A stretch of DNA of 29,787 bases from JBDIVL01 sp039794405 (GTDB lineage: Bacteria > Planctomycetota > Brocadiia > Brocadiales > Brocadiaceae). The DNA lies in contig JBDIVL010000051.1 in the NCBI GenBank assembly GCA_039794405.1, forward strand, positions 1 to 29,787. Direction: 5' to 3'. The notes under the pieces are model-generated. The model was given only the letters and a program-made list of their open reading frames with translations. It ran no database searches and was not told where the DNA came from. This document shows, piece by piece, positions 22,665 through 29,787 of the stretch; within the stretch, counting starts at the first letter, position 1; every line of letters starts with the position of its first letter. Made by a program: the position numbers and the translations under genes.

Positions 22665-24931
22665 GAAAATTGTTGTAAAATGATCCTTAATATTCCACCA
22701 ATAAGGATAGCATATGGTAGTATAAACGCAAACATGAGGAATGCATTTTTAACCCCCTGCTCTTTAATCATTACAAAAAAGTTTGCAATGCACGGGATAA
22801 ATAACGTAATTACAACTAATGAAATCAAAATTTGCCTGGGGTCTATATCATGATTCCCCTCATTTTCTTGTAGTGCATTAAAAATACTTACAGCACCATA
22901 ATCTCTTCTCAGAAAACCCAATATAAAACCACGTGTCGTCTCAACAGGTAACCCTAAAAAGTTTTTAACAACCGGGGCGCATATTCTCTCCACAAATGAT
23001 AGTACCCCTAATTTTGTCGCAATAAATAACGCGAGAGTACCAATCATAAATAAGGGAACAGCCTCTTTTAGAAACCAGTGGATTCTATAAAATGTCTTAA
23101 TAAAGATATTCGATAATTTTGGCATGCGGAATGGGGGAATTTCCATGAGAAAATCTGAAGTTGCCCCTGGTAAAATCTTGGATGACAAATAACCAACAAA
23201 AAGAAGCTGTGTACAAATGATAAAAACGTATAGTGCAAAGTATATCCCTGAAATCCTGCCCAATATACCCGCAATAACTCCCAGTTGTGCAGAACAGGGA
23301 ATGGCTAATGCCAGGAGCAGTGTAGCTATAATCCGTTCTTTCTTCGTATTGAGGATGCGGGTTGTTAGGGTAGCCATAGTGTCACACCCCAAACCCAACA
23401 CCATCGGTAAAATTGCCTTTCCGTTTAACCCAATACGTTTAAATATCTTATCCACCATAACGGCAAGACGCGGCAAATAGCCACTATCTTCCATAATGCC
23501 AAATGCCAGGAAGAAAAAACCTACAATAGGGAAAACAATGGCTATCGCATAGGTAAGTCCTACTTGTATCAACCCTGATTGCTCATTTAAAAACAATTCA
23601 AAAATAATATTATCTTTATTTACCACTTTCTGTGCTAATAAGCCAAGGTAGTAATTAAATCCCTGAAAATTTATATGAGAAATAGTATACGTTTTTTGTA
23701 TAAACGGAACATATAGGGAAACATCAAAGCCACCTGATGGTACCAAGGAATTCCCAAATACCTTATTTTCAAAAAAATCTACACACGTTCCTGCCCCAAA
23801 TTCACCTACAATTTTATAAATTGTCCATAAAATAATAATCAATATCGGAAAAGCTGCTATTGGATGCATAGTAATGCGCCCCAGTATTTCAGCGATAGGG
23901 GTCTTTACCCTGTATTCTTTCAAATAAAGATACCATGAAAACCATAGTGCAGATATGCCACCTGCAGCAATTGGAATAATAAAATTTAGCCTATCATCTG
24001 GTTGAAACCGAAATGAAACTAAATACATAAGTAATGTTGCAAGTTTGCATCCAATAAAAAAAGATATTAACGGTACCAGGAAATAAAAGAATATGCTACG
24101 CACGAAAGGATGCGTTTTCCTTTCTCTCACAGCGGTCGTACCCACCTTCTCAACCAACGCATTCACAAAGTTTGCCCTTTTGATGTTGATCACATAACTC
24201 AGTGGTTTGCTAAAATACTTTTGTATATCGTCCCGGATGCGATGAATGTCGTGAAAAGAACTGTTAGTAAATTTGTGCTGCAGATTTTCTTCGAGGGCTT
24301 CGTCACCTGATAAAAGCATAATGGACAAGGCGCGTTTATTGATAATCGTGTCTCCCTGCAGTATATCTTGTATTGCTGAGATTCCTTCTTCAATTATGCT
24401 TCCGTAATCAATATGAAGGTTAGGTACTTGTGCGTGTGGTATGGAGCTAAGTATTGTACTTATCCCAACCCTATGAGTAGCAATAGTTTTTACTACGGGT
24501 ACATTCGTTATTTTCTGCAAGGTATTTATATCAATATTCATACCCCTATCCAGGAGTTCATCCCACATATTCAAAACAAGCACAACAGGCAATCCCATTT
24601 CTGCAAGTTGGGTAGTAATCAATAGGCCACGACGGAGATTCTTCGCATCTGACACTTGTATTACGTGCTTCTTGCTTTCTTCCAATAGCATATCCCGAGC
24701 AACACGCTCGTCCTCTGAAAGAGGTATTAAGCTATTTGCACCAGGTGTATCTACAATCTCAATTTTTCCATCTAACCCTTTACAAATACCCCTGGAAACC
24801 TCTACTGTTGTCCCTGGGTAGTTCGACACCGTCACATATTTCCCCGTTAACAAACCGAATATCACGCTTTTCCCAACATTCGGATTTCCAACTAAGGCAA
24901 TTTTATAAGTGTTTGTCTTTTCTCTAGGCAT
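22661..24931 (-). CDS. feoB: Ferrous iron transporter FeoB
   Basis: A 756-aa Fe(II) transporter with an N-terminal GTPase. G1 is GNPNVGKS (15-22), the G3 DTPG is at 61-64 and G4 NMWD at 121-124. A guanine-dissociation-inhibitor-like region follows to about 250. The membrane part shows the two Gate regions: GIMEDSGYLPRLAVMVD with GLGCDTMATLTTR (515-520) and IPCSAQLGV (546-550). Two extra hydrophobic segments (about 280-337) precede the usual first one. The gate Cys residues are kept, but their surroundings differ from E. coli FeoB (GCNVPA, CSARLP). It is the first gene of the feo operon. Confidence 0.93.
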   Translation of the reverse strand: MPREKTNTYKIALVGNPNVGKSVIFGLLTGKYVTVSNYPGTTVEVSRGICKGLDGKIEIVDTPGANSLIPLSEDERVARDMLLEESKKHVIQVSDAKNLRRGLLITTQLAEMGLPVVLVLNMWDELLDRGMNIDINTLQKITNVPVVKTIATHRVGISTILSSIPHAQVPNLHIDYGSIIEEGISAIQDILQGDTIINKRALSIMLLSGDEALEENLQHKFTNSSFHDIHRIRDDIQKYFSKPLSYVINIKRANFVNALVEKVGTTAVRERKTHPFVRSIFFYFLVPLISFFIGCKLATLLMYLVSFRFQPDDRLNFIIPIAAGGISALWFSWYLYLKEYRVKTPIAEILGRITMHPIAAFPILIIILWTIYKIVGEFGAGTCVDFFENKVFGNSLVPSGGFDVSLYVPFIQKTYTISHINFQGFNYYLGLLAQKVVNKDNIIFELFLNEQSGLIQVGLTYAIAIVFPIVGFFFLAFGIMEDSGYLPRLAVMVDKIFKRIGLNGKAILPMVLGLGCDTMATLTTRILNTKKERIIATLLLALAIPCSAQLGVIAGILGRISGIYFALYVFIICTQLLFVGYLSSKILPGATSDFLMEIPPFRMPKLSNIFIKTFYRIHWFLKEAVPLFMIGTLALFIATKLGVLSFVERICAPVVKNFLGLPVETTRGFILGFLRRDYGAVSIFNALQENEGNHDIDPRQILISLVVITLFIPCIANFFVMIKEQGVKNAFLMFAFILPYAILIGGILRIILQQFS

Positions 24932-24992
24932 TTATCTATCTATTTTAAAAAACTTGGGTGATGCCAATTGACACTGAGTCTCACTTAAACCA

Positions 24993-25020
24993 AGTATAAT
25001 GTTTTTACAATTCAAGTCAA
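24993..25020 (-). promoter_or_regulatory. Sigma70-type promoter of the feo operon
   Basis: On the minus strand -35 TTGACT (25015-25020) and -10 TATACT (24993-24998) are 16 nt apart. The start would be near 24986, 55 nt before feoB. A 6-bp dyad ACTTGG/CCAAGT (24952-24957 and 24990-24995) spans the leader and touches the -10 box, a plausible place for a metal-dependent repressor. Confidence 0.55.
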
Positions 25021-25035
25021 TCATTTTCTCTGTGA

Positions 25036-25515
25036 CTAGGAACGGAAAAGCACCTGGAGATCAGGCTTATTAGCATGGAGTGACAATTTTGATTTGTATT
25101 CAATAAGTTGGTTAAGAAAAGGCAGGTATTTCCATTGAGTATTGTACTTATGGTTTAACTCTTTAATCATACGGTAATACTTCTCATATAGGTCATGAGA
25201 AATTTCCTTGAAATGTGGGTCACAATAAAAAATACGGCACCCAATCGTTCGAAAGTCCCTAATACTACATTGGTTATTCTTGAGAAAAGGGCAAACGTTT
25301 TTTGAAATGTCAAATTCAGGGATGTCCACATACTGAGTAATAAAATTAACCTCTATACTACTTGTATAAAGGACATGATCAAATGCTGAGAATTTACAGC
25401 AGGTTCCGCACTGTTTGCATACAGGGTTTAGTGTCATCAACTCAGTTTCTAAACGTTCATATATTGCTCTGAGTTCCGAATAAAGATTTATTTCTGGTGG
25501 TACTTTTGCCTTCAT
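25036..25515 (-). CDS. YkgJ-family cysteine-cluster protein
   Basis: A 159-aa protein of the YkgJ/CxxCxxCC zinc- or iron-chelating family. The cluster CKQCGTCCKF (about 38-47) is followed by VCPFLKNNQCSIRDFRTIGCRIFYCD (Cys at about 91, 98, 109 and 114), the usual arrangement. The function is unknown in general, although members have been linked to metal-dependent modification or protein maturation. It starts 104 nt upstream of feoB; the feoB promoter lies in that gap. No clear ribosome binding site. Confidence 0.85.
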   Translation of the reverse strand: MKAKVPPEINLYSELRAIYERLETELMTLNPVCKQCGTCCKFSAFDHVLYTSSIEVNFITQYVDIPEFDISKNVCPFLKNNQCSIRDFRTIGCRIFYCDPHFKEISHDLYEKYYRMIKELNHKYNTQWKYLPFLNQLIEYKSKLSLHANKPDLQVLFRS

Positions 25516-25662
25516 TTTAAAATATCTTATCTATGGAAGAATTATAAGATTTAAGTTTCCATACAACTTTTGGATTAAGGCTTAGAGGTGGGGAAGAAAC
25601 TGATCTCCTTGTGCTCTTCATAATCTTCAAACAGTTCTCTTGCTAACGATTTTAACATTAAA

Positions 25663-25690
25663 CCGTGAACCATTGAACGTCGAACCCGAT
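25663..25690. repeat. Short GAAC heptad-like repeat
   Basis: GAAC occurs three times at 7-8 nt spacing in a non-coding gap (GTGAACC, ATTGAAC, GTCGAAC). It is short and degenerate but resembles the heptad runs at 1977-2018 and 28593-28627. Confidence 0.35.
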
Positions 25691-25738
25691 TAGCTACGAA
25701 ATTCTACAAAAAGAGGGTTTCTATACGGTGACACCGCA

Positions 25739-26194
25739 TTAACCAAAACGTCCTTCGTATATCCTTAAATTTTCTTGTATATCCCGCAAGCTATGCAACT
25801 TCCCTTTATCTATTCCTGGGCATGTTTTTTTTAATTTTTCCCATTCTGATCTATTTTCCAGGTTTGTTCCCCAAAAAGGAAATGATCTGCATTGACAAGG
25901 TCTAACTGTATAAATTTTACAACCATTATGATACATAACACAATCTCCACTACCGTATTCCAATAAACTAAATCGACCGTTAATGCTCCTTAAATAGTTT
26001 TTAGCAAATACGGCTTGTGTGATGCCAAGAAAAGAAGATATCTTTTCTATCTCTTCTTTATTAACCCATACTACACCTGGTTCACCCCGGCAGCACCTAC
26101 CACACCGCTGACATTCAAACTTCAAACCGTCTCTGAACCAGGGAAGGGTATCATTTCCAATAATTTTATTTTTGTTCGATTTTATGTTATTCAT
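25739..26194 (-). CDS. YkgJ-family cysteine-cluster protein (second copy)
   Basis: A 151-aa YkgJ-type protein with ECQRCGRCCRGEPG (Cys at about 29, 32, 35 and 36), GDCVMYHNGCKIYTVRPCQCRSFPFWG (Cys at about 89-107) and a final KKTCPGI. It differs strongly in sequence from the copy at 25036-25515, so they are not a recent duplication. GGGA lies 9 nt before the ATG. It follows the outer-membrane-barrel gene by 33 nt and may be co-transcribed with it. Role unknown; the eight-plus Cys suggest metal binding. Confidence 0.85.
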   Translation of the reverse strand: MNNIKSNKNKIIGNDTLPWFRDGLKFECQRCGRCCRGEPGVVWVNKEEIEKISSFLGITQAVFAKNYLRSINGRFSLLEYGSGDCVMYHNGCKIYTVRPCQCRSFPFWGTNLENRSEWEKLKKTCPGIDKGKLHSLRDIQENLRIYEGRFG

Positions 26195-26227
26195 AGCGTA
26201 AATCCCATCGCCTCTTGCGTAATTTTT

Positions 26228-27193
26228 TTAAAAATCTTTGATAATGCCAAACCAGATTCGTTTATCAAATTCGTCAGTATTGTGTAATGGTATTTCAATA
26301 CCTTGCATTACATAAAGTTCGTGTGAGAGTTCCCAGCGAATTCCTGGTAAAAGGTCTACCTGATACTCTTCACCCCCATCCAAACCAAACCCCTTATGAC
26401 CGTTTAATTCGATGAAAGGCGTAATACCTTCTAATAAAGAAATTTCATTTATAGTAAATGTTTTCGATAGTGCAATGCCATAGAGAAAATCCCAATCGGC
26501 ATCCTCTCTGTGTTTTCCTCCTGTTGGAACATCTACACCAAGAAAGCTATACAAGCCTATGCGATGCCCCAAATCCATCCACAACGCAAGTTGCTGACCA
26601 ATGGCCGTTACACCATTACCCAGATGACGGTCTTCATCTCCCGTAGGAATATTTATTGTAGAACCTGTAGATAGTGATACAGTATCGGATTCTAAAAGCA
26701 TGGCTCTTATGGCAAATTTTGTATCTCCAAATCCAACGTTCTCGTTATCCTCTCTCGTATTCACGTATAGTATCTTCGGTTCTATGTCAATTTTTATACG
26801 GAGCGTAAGAGGAAGTTCCAAGGCTAATCCCCACTCGCTTACGTCTGCCTCTCCATGATCTTCATCGTCTATATAGAGGTAATTAAACCGAAATTCCCTT
26901 TTAAAGAATGCCGGCACAATACGCAAAAGAGGTACCCTTGGCGCTTGAGTTTTATCTTCTCTATATGGAGACCAGGGAGTAATCCATCCATCGAAAAAGT
27001 TTGAGAACTCAAGGTTTCGTTGTAAACCATGATGTTCCTCATATTTTCCTGGCTTTTCACTTGTTGATGTATTTTGTATGAAATCTTGTACTGTTTTCCC
27101 GTCCGTAAATTTCTCGTTTGCATAGATACAAGTAGTCTGAATAGATATCCATAAGATTATTGGAGACACAATAGCCGAAATACGGTAATACAT
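26228..27193 (-). CDS. Putative outer membrane beta-barrel protein
   Basis: A 321-aa protein with a signal peptide (MYYRISAIVSPIILWISIQ, cut near YANE). The mature part has many alternating hydrophobic/polar strands with aromatic ends, such as ALELPLTLRIKIDIEPKILY, FGDTKFAIRAML, SLSTGSTINIPTGD and IGLYSFLGVDVPTGG, and it ends in F, a feature of outer membrane barrels. The repeated INIPTGD/VDVPTGG segments recall transporter-like barrels of the DUF3187/MetA-type group, but I cannot name the family. I chose the ATG at 27193 because GGGAGA lies 7 nt upstream; a start at 27220 would spoil the signal peptide. Confidence 0.7.
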   Translation of the reverse strand: MYYRISAIVSPIILWISIQTTCIYANEKFTDGKTVQDFIQNTSTSEKPGKYEEHHGLQRNLEFSNFFDGWITPWSPYREDKTQAPRVPLLRIVPAFFKREFRFNYLYIDDEDHGEADVSEWGLALELPLTLRIKIDIEPKILYVNTREDNENVGFGDTKFAIRAMLLESDTVSLSTGSTINIPTGDEDRHLGNGVTAIGQQLALWMDLGHRIGLYSFLGVDVPTGGKHREDADWDFLYGIALSKTFTINEISLLEGITPFIELNGHKGFGLDGGEEYQVDLLPGIRWELSHELYVMQGIEIPLHNTDEFDKRIWFGIIKDF

Positions 27194-27304
27194 AAGTTTT
27201 CTCCCGCACTTGAGAACCAAAAATATTTAGGTGAATTCAACAAAAAATACATTTTTAAAAGTTCCAGAAAATACCACACCACATGAGAAAAAGCAACGAT
27301 ATTT

Positions 27305-28540
27305 CTAACTGACAGAATCTCCAGCAAGGTACCCGGTAGAAAATGCTGCCTGGAGATTAAATCCCCCTGTAGGACCATCGATATCAAGTACCTCCCCTGC
27401 AAAATATAGCCCTTTTACAAATTTAGATTCCATCGTTTTGGCATCAACTTCATTCAGGCTTACACCGCCTGCTGTTACGATGGCTTCCTCAATAGGACGA
27501 TGATGTGTAAACGTAAGCTGCAGTCCTTTCAGTAGCTTTAATATTCTCTTTCTTTCAGATAATGTTATTTGGGATGCTTTTTTTTGTGGTTCTATATTGC
27601 AGATATTCAAAAGAATGGGCGATAATTTCTCTGGAATGAAAAAGGTCAAACAAGATTTTATTGATTTATTACCATACCGTTTGATCTGGACCAGGAGGAT
27701 ATTATCAAGTTCTTCAGAAGTAAAATTTGGTTTAAAATCTATGCTGATCTGAACAGACCCATTCAGAAGGCATTCAACAAGGTGTTTGCTGATATCTAAG
27801 ATGACAGGTCCAGAAATACCGTAATGTGTAAAAAGTGCTTCACCAAAACGTTCTGCAATTTTTCTCCTTTTTTGATAGGCAGCAATGTTTACATTTTTTA
27901 TCGGTGTTCCTTGCAACAACTTTACCCATGTTTCCGCCGTCCTGAAGGCAATAATAGCAGGATATACGGGATGAATTGTATGACCTGCCGAGGAAGCCAA
28001 TGTATACCCATCACCCGTACTTCCAGTAGCAGGATAGCTAAGACCTCCTGTTGCAATTAAGACATTTCGGCCAAGAACATCCCCTTGATCGGTTTCTACT
28101 CCAATTATACGATTACTCTCTAATTTTAATTGTACAACGCGGGAACTTTTCTGTATTTTTACCTGGTTTTTATGCAGGTAAGTCTCAAATACCTTTAAGA
28201 TAGAATCAGCTTTCTGACTTTTGGGAAACACTCGTCCTTTATTTTCTACGACCGTTTCTACACTGTATGAGGAAAGGAAAGTACGTAACTTCTCATTGTC
28301 GAGCATTTCTAATGCAGTGCGAAGAAACGGCCCTCCCTTTCCATATGCCTCTATGAATGTGTGTAATGATGCTGTATTGGTTACATTGCATCGACCTGCA
28401 GCACACATGAGAAGTTTTTTCCCCAAACGATCAGTCTTCTCAAGGAGGATTACCCTCTTCCCGCGTTCCCCGGAGCGACCGGCAGCCATCATTCCTGCAG
28501 GGCCTCCTCCAACGATAATAAAATCGTAATTTTCCGTCAT
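27305..28540 (-). CDS. BaiN/HI0933-family FAD-dependent oxidoreductase
   Basis: A 411-aa flavoprotein of the HI0933 (TIGR00275) family. It has an N-terminal Rossmann GGGPAGMMAAGRSGERG, the family mark AAGRCNVTN, GGLSYPATGSTGDGY, THYGISGPVILD, and a C-terminal FAD loop VTAGGVSLNEVD with GLYFAGEVLDIDGPTGGFNLQ. Some members reduce bile-acid intermediates, but the general role is unknown. I prefer the ATG at 28540 (MTENYDFIIVGGG) with GGTGG 8 nt upstream; a GTG at 28552 is possible. Neighbour genes are 111 and 147 nt away, so it may be transcribed alone. Confidence 0.93.
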   Translation of the reverse strand: MTENYDFIIVGGGPAGMMAAGRSGERGKRVILLEKTDRLGKKLLMCAAGRCNVTNTASLHTFIEAYGKGGPFLRTALEMLDNEKLRTFLSSYSVETVVENKGRVFPKSQKADSILKVFETYLHKNQVKIQKSSRVVQLKLESNRIIGVETDQGDVLGRNVLIATGGLSYPATGSTGDGYTLASSAGHTIHPVYPAIIAFRTAETWVKLLQGTPIKNVNIAAYQKRRKIAERFGEALFTHYGISGPVILDISKHLVECLLNGSVQISIDFKPNFTSEELDNILLVQIKRYGNKSIKSCLTFFIPEKLSPILLNICNIEPQKKASQITLSERKRILKLLKGLQLTFTHHRPIEEAIVTAGGVSLNEVDAKTMESKFVKGLYFAGEVLDIDGPTGGFNLQAAFSTGYLAGDSVS

Positions 28541-28592
28541 ATGAGAAACCACCGCTAACCGCTAAAAATGCTAAATTGCAAGGACTATAAGA

Positions 28593-28627
28593 GATTTGAT
28601 ATTTGAAGATGGGAGTTGAAAATGGAA
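28593..28627. repeat. Degenerate heptamer tandem repeat
   Basis: Heptads read in phase are GATTTGA, TATTTGA, AGATGGG, AGTTGAA, AATGGAA. They lie between the radical SAM and HI0933-family genes. They share ATTTGATATT with the repeat at 1977-2018. Confidence 0.45.
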
Positions 28628-28688
28628 TTTACAGTTGTTTTCCATCTTCTAACCTCTCACATATTCGCACTCCGTTCCCTAAGAGGTT
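28605..28688 (-). terminator. Two stem-loops after the radical SAM gene
   Basis: AACCTCT (28651-28657) pairs with AGAGGTT (28682-28688), starting inside the stop codon of the radical SAM gene. GAAGATGG (28605-28612) pairs with CCATCTTC (28642-28649) directly beyond it. Both stems are perfect but have loops of 24-29 nt and no T-tract, so this is only a possible 3' end. Confidence 0.3.
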
Positions 28689-29593
28689 TAAGTAGCAAAT
28701 CTATGGATACCTTCTTCTCGTGCCATTCGAAGAGCATCTTCATGTTCTTCAGCGCTGATACGCCGGTTGATGTCTGGATATTTGCAGGCAAGACCACTAG
28801 GATAATATTGGTCCATGATATTAACATAGGTATTTTTTGATATTTCTCTGCCAAGAAAATGCATTACCTCATGTGTACCGGCTAATTTGTTTGGCATAAC
28901 AAGGTGCCGAACGATTAGGCCTCTTACCGCAATACCCCGTTCATCTATAATAAGATCCCCAACCTGCCTGTACATTTCTTTAATTGCATTCACAACTACT
29001 TGAGGATAATCTTTTGCCTTGCATAATCTTGCGGCAACTTCACTATCATAAAACTTAAAGTCAGGCATATAAATATCAAAAATTCCTTCTAATATTTGCA
29101 GTGTTTCAACAAGATCATAACCTCCGGTATTATAAACAAGAGGTATTTGTAAACCGCCTTTAATAGCGATGGGAATTGATTCCATTATTTGAGGTACAAC
29201 ATGGGTAGGTGTTACAAAATTAATATTATGGCATCCCATATCCTGCAATTCAATCATCATTTGAGCAAAACGTTCTATGGAAACTTCATGACCTCTTCTA
29301 AGATCGCTAATATCATAATTTTGGCAAAATACGCAACCTAAATTGCAAGAAGTGATAAAAATAGTACCTGAACCATGAGTCCCAACCAAAAGGGATTCTT
29401 CACCAAAATGGGAATTATAACTTGAAATCTTTGGTAGTCTACCTATCTTGCAAACACCAAGCTTATTTTCATGCCTATCGACCTTGCATCGTCTTGGGCA
29501 TATCTGACACTCTTCTAACAACCTTCGTGCCTTATCAATTTTTTCATAAAGTCTACCGGTTTTATATAAATTTATATAACTAGGTCGAAACAT
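28688..29593 (-). CDS. COG1313 (PflX-like) radical SAM protein
   Basis: A 301-aa radical SAM enzyme resembling pyruvate-formate-lyase-activating enzymes but of the uncharacterised COG1313 group. An N-terminal Cys set (CQICPRRCKVDR, about 29-40, then GVCKIG) precedes HFGEES and GTHGSGTIFITSCNLGCVFCQNYDIS, with the CxxxCxxC cluster at about 83-90. Later MPDFKFYD and RHLVMPN are typical of this group. Target unknown; a glycyl-radical enzyme or a Memo-type partner is not present in the window. The ATG at 29593 lacks a clear ribosome binding site, but the N-terminal length agrees with the family. Confidence 0.9.
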   Translation of the reverse strand: MFRPSYINLYKTGRLYEKIDKARRLLEECQICPRRCKVDRHENKLGVCKIGRLPKISSYNSHFGEESLLVGTHGSGTIFITSCNLGCVFCQNYDISDLRRGHEVSIERFAQMMIELQDMGCHNINFVTPTHVVPQIMESIPIAIKGGLQIPLVYNTGGYDLVETLQILEGIFDIYMPDFKFYDSEVAARLCKAKDYPQVVVNAIKEMYRQVGDLIIDERGIAVRGLIVRHLVMPNKLAGTHEVMHFLGREISKNTYVNIMDQYYPSGLACKYPDINRRISAEEHEDALRMAREEGIHRFAT

Positions 29594-29672
29594 AGTTTTT
29601 CATATAGTAATACAAATCTTCTTATTGAAAATATTCCTATACCATGGGAATAACCATCACACAAAGTCAGTA

Positions 29673-29762
29673 CCACCCGCATAGCGGGTGGCTTGATTAG
29701 CCCTATAAGGGCATTGTTACAGGTATCCCTTAAGGGATTACTTACAACTCTCACCTGATGAG
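29673..29762. mobile_element. Cluster of four short hairpins, possible end of an IS200/IS605-like or repeat element
   Basis: Consecutive dyads are CCACCCGC-ATA-GCGGGTGG (29673-29691), GCCCT-ATA-AGGGC (29700-29712), ATCCCTTAAGGGAT (29725-29738) and CTCA-CCTGA-TGAG (29750-29762). Base composition is clearly more GC-rich than the surroundings. Such closely packed imperfect hairpins are characteristic of IS200/IS605-type ends and of repetitive extragenic elements. No transposase is visible because the window ends 25 nt later. Alternative: terminators of a gene beyond the edge. Confidence 0.35.
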
Positions 29763-29787
29763 GAATGCTTTAAGTTGCTTCGTTAAT

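Noticed and set aside
24968..25000. TTGACA and TATAAT on the plus strand before the YkgJ gene
   Set aside because: The spacing is 21 nt, too long for a sigma70 promoter, and no plus-strand gene follows.
25726..25736. CGGTG-A-CACCG dyad after the second YkgJ gene as a terminator
   Set aside because: The stem is too short for an intrinsic terminator and the T-rich stretch (CTCTTTTTG) is about 15 nt away.
29572..29754. Minus-strand 60-codon frame across the hairpin cluster
   Set aside because: It is produced by the palindromic sequence itself and overlaps the radical SAM start; no coding features.

Overview
The window is AT-rich bacterial chromosome carrying mostly single-copy housekeeping genes, nearly all on the minus strand. 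Several things point to a planctomycete, most likely an anammox-type one (Brocadia/Kuenenia/Jettenia/Scalindua group): a Cys-rich protein of a family I associate with planctomycetes (15749-16270), an NnrS-type nitrogen-oxide membrane protein, an iron-uptake operon, and peptidoglycan genes (L,D-transpeptidase, MotB/OmpA). This assignment is inference from gene content, since there is no rRNA gene in the window.

Layout. 1-749 (-): response regulator with REC and PAS domains, cut by the left edge. 1179-1943 (-): orphan ParA ATPase. 2417-4204 (+): NnrS-family protein with ScdA_N/DUF1858-like domains at both ends, behind a near-consensus sigma70 promoter. 4210-13554 (-): a tightly packed run of ten genes read from pheA towards pgsA: pheA, tpiA, secG, yicC, gmk, coaC-type flavoprotein, dut, ftsK, rimO, pgsA. 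13938-15599 (+): NYN-domain nuclease, RNase III (overlapping by 20 nt) and a small Cys protein, closed by a strong hairpin that also serves the opposing gene. 15749-21435 (-): an envelope/ion block read as CBS protein, ArsB/NhaD-type antiporter, MotA, MotB, a second MotB/OmpA protein, LysM L,D-transpeptidase, planctomycete Cys protein. 21598-24931 (-): feoB, an RseC-like protein and a DtxR-FeoA regulator joined by 4-nt overlaps. 25036-29593 (-): two YkgJ-type Cys-cluster proteins, a putative outer-membrane barrel, a BaiN/HI0933 flavoprotein and a COG1313 (PflX-like) radical SAM protein. 29673-29762 holds four consecutive short hairpins that look like the end of a mobile or repeat element running off the right edge.

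How the genes work together. The ten-gene block mixes lipid, nucleotide, CoA, secretion, chromosome-segregation and aromatic amino-acid functions, so it is a growth operon rather than one pathway. The feo operon couples ferrous iron import to its own metal-dependent repressor. The most unusual block is the stator cluster. One MotB keeps the ion-channel Asp but has a degraded peptidoglycan-binding domain; the other has lost the Asp but keeps a canonical OmpA domain. Both sit next to MotA and an L,D-transpeptidase, which suggests an envelope-anchored, ion-driven machine rather than a plain flagellar stator.

No rRNA, tRNA, CRISPR array or complete transposase gene was seen.
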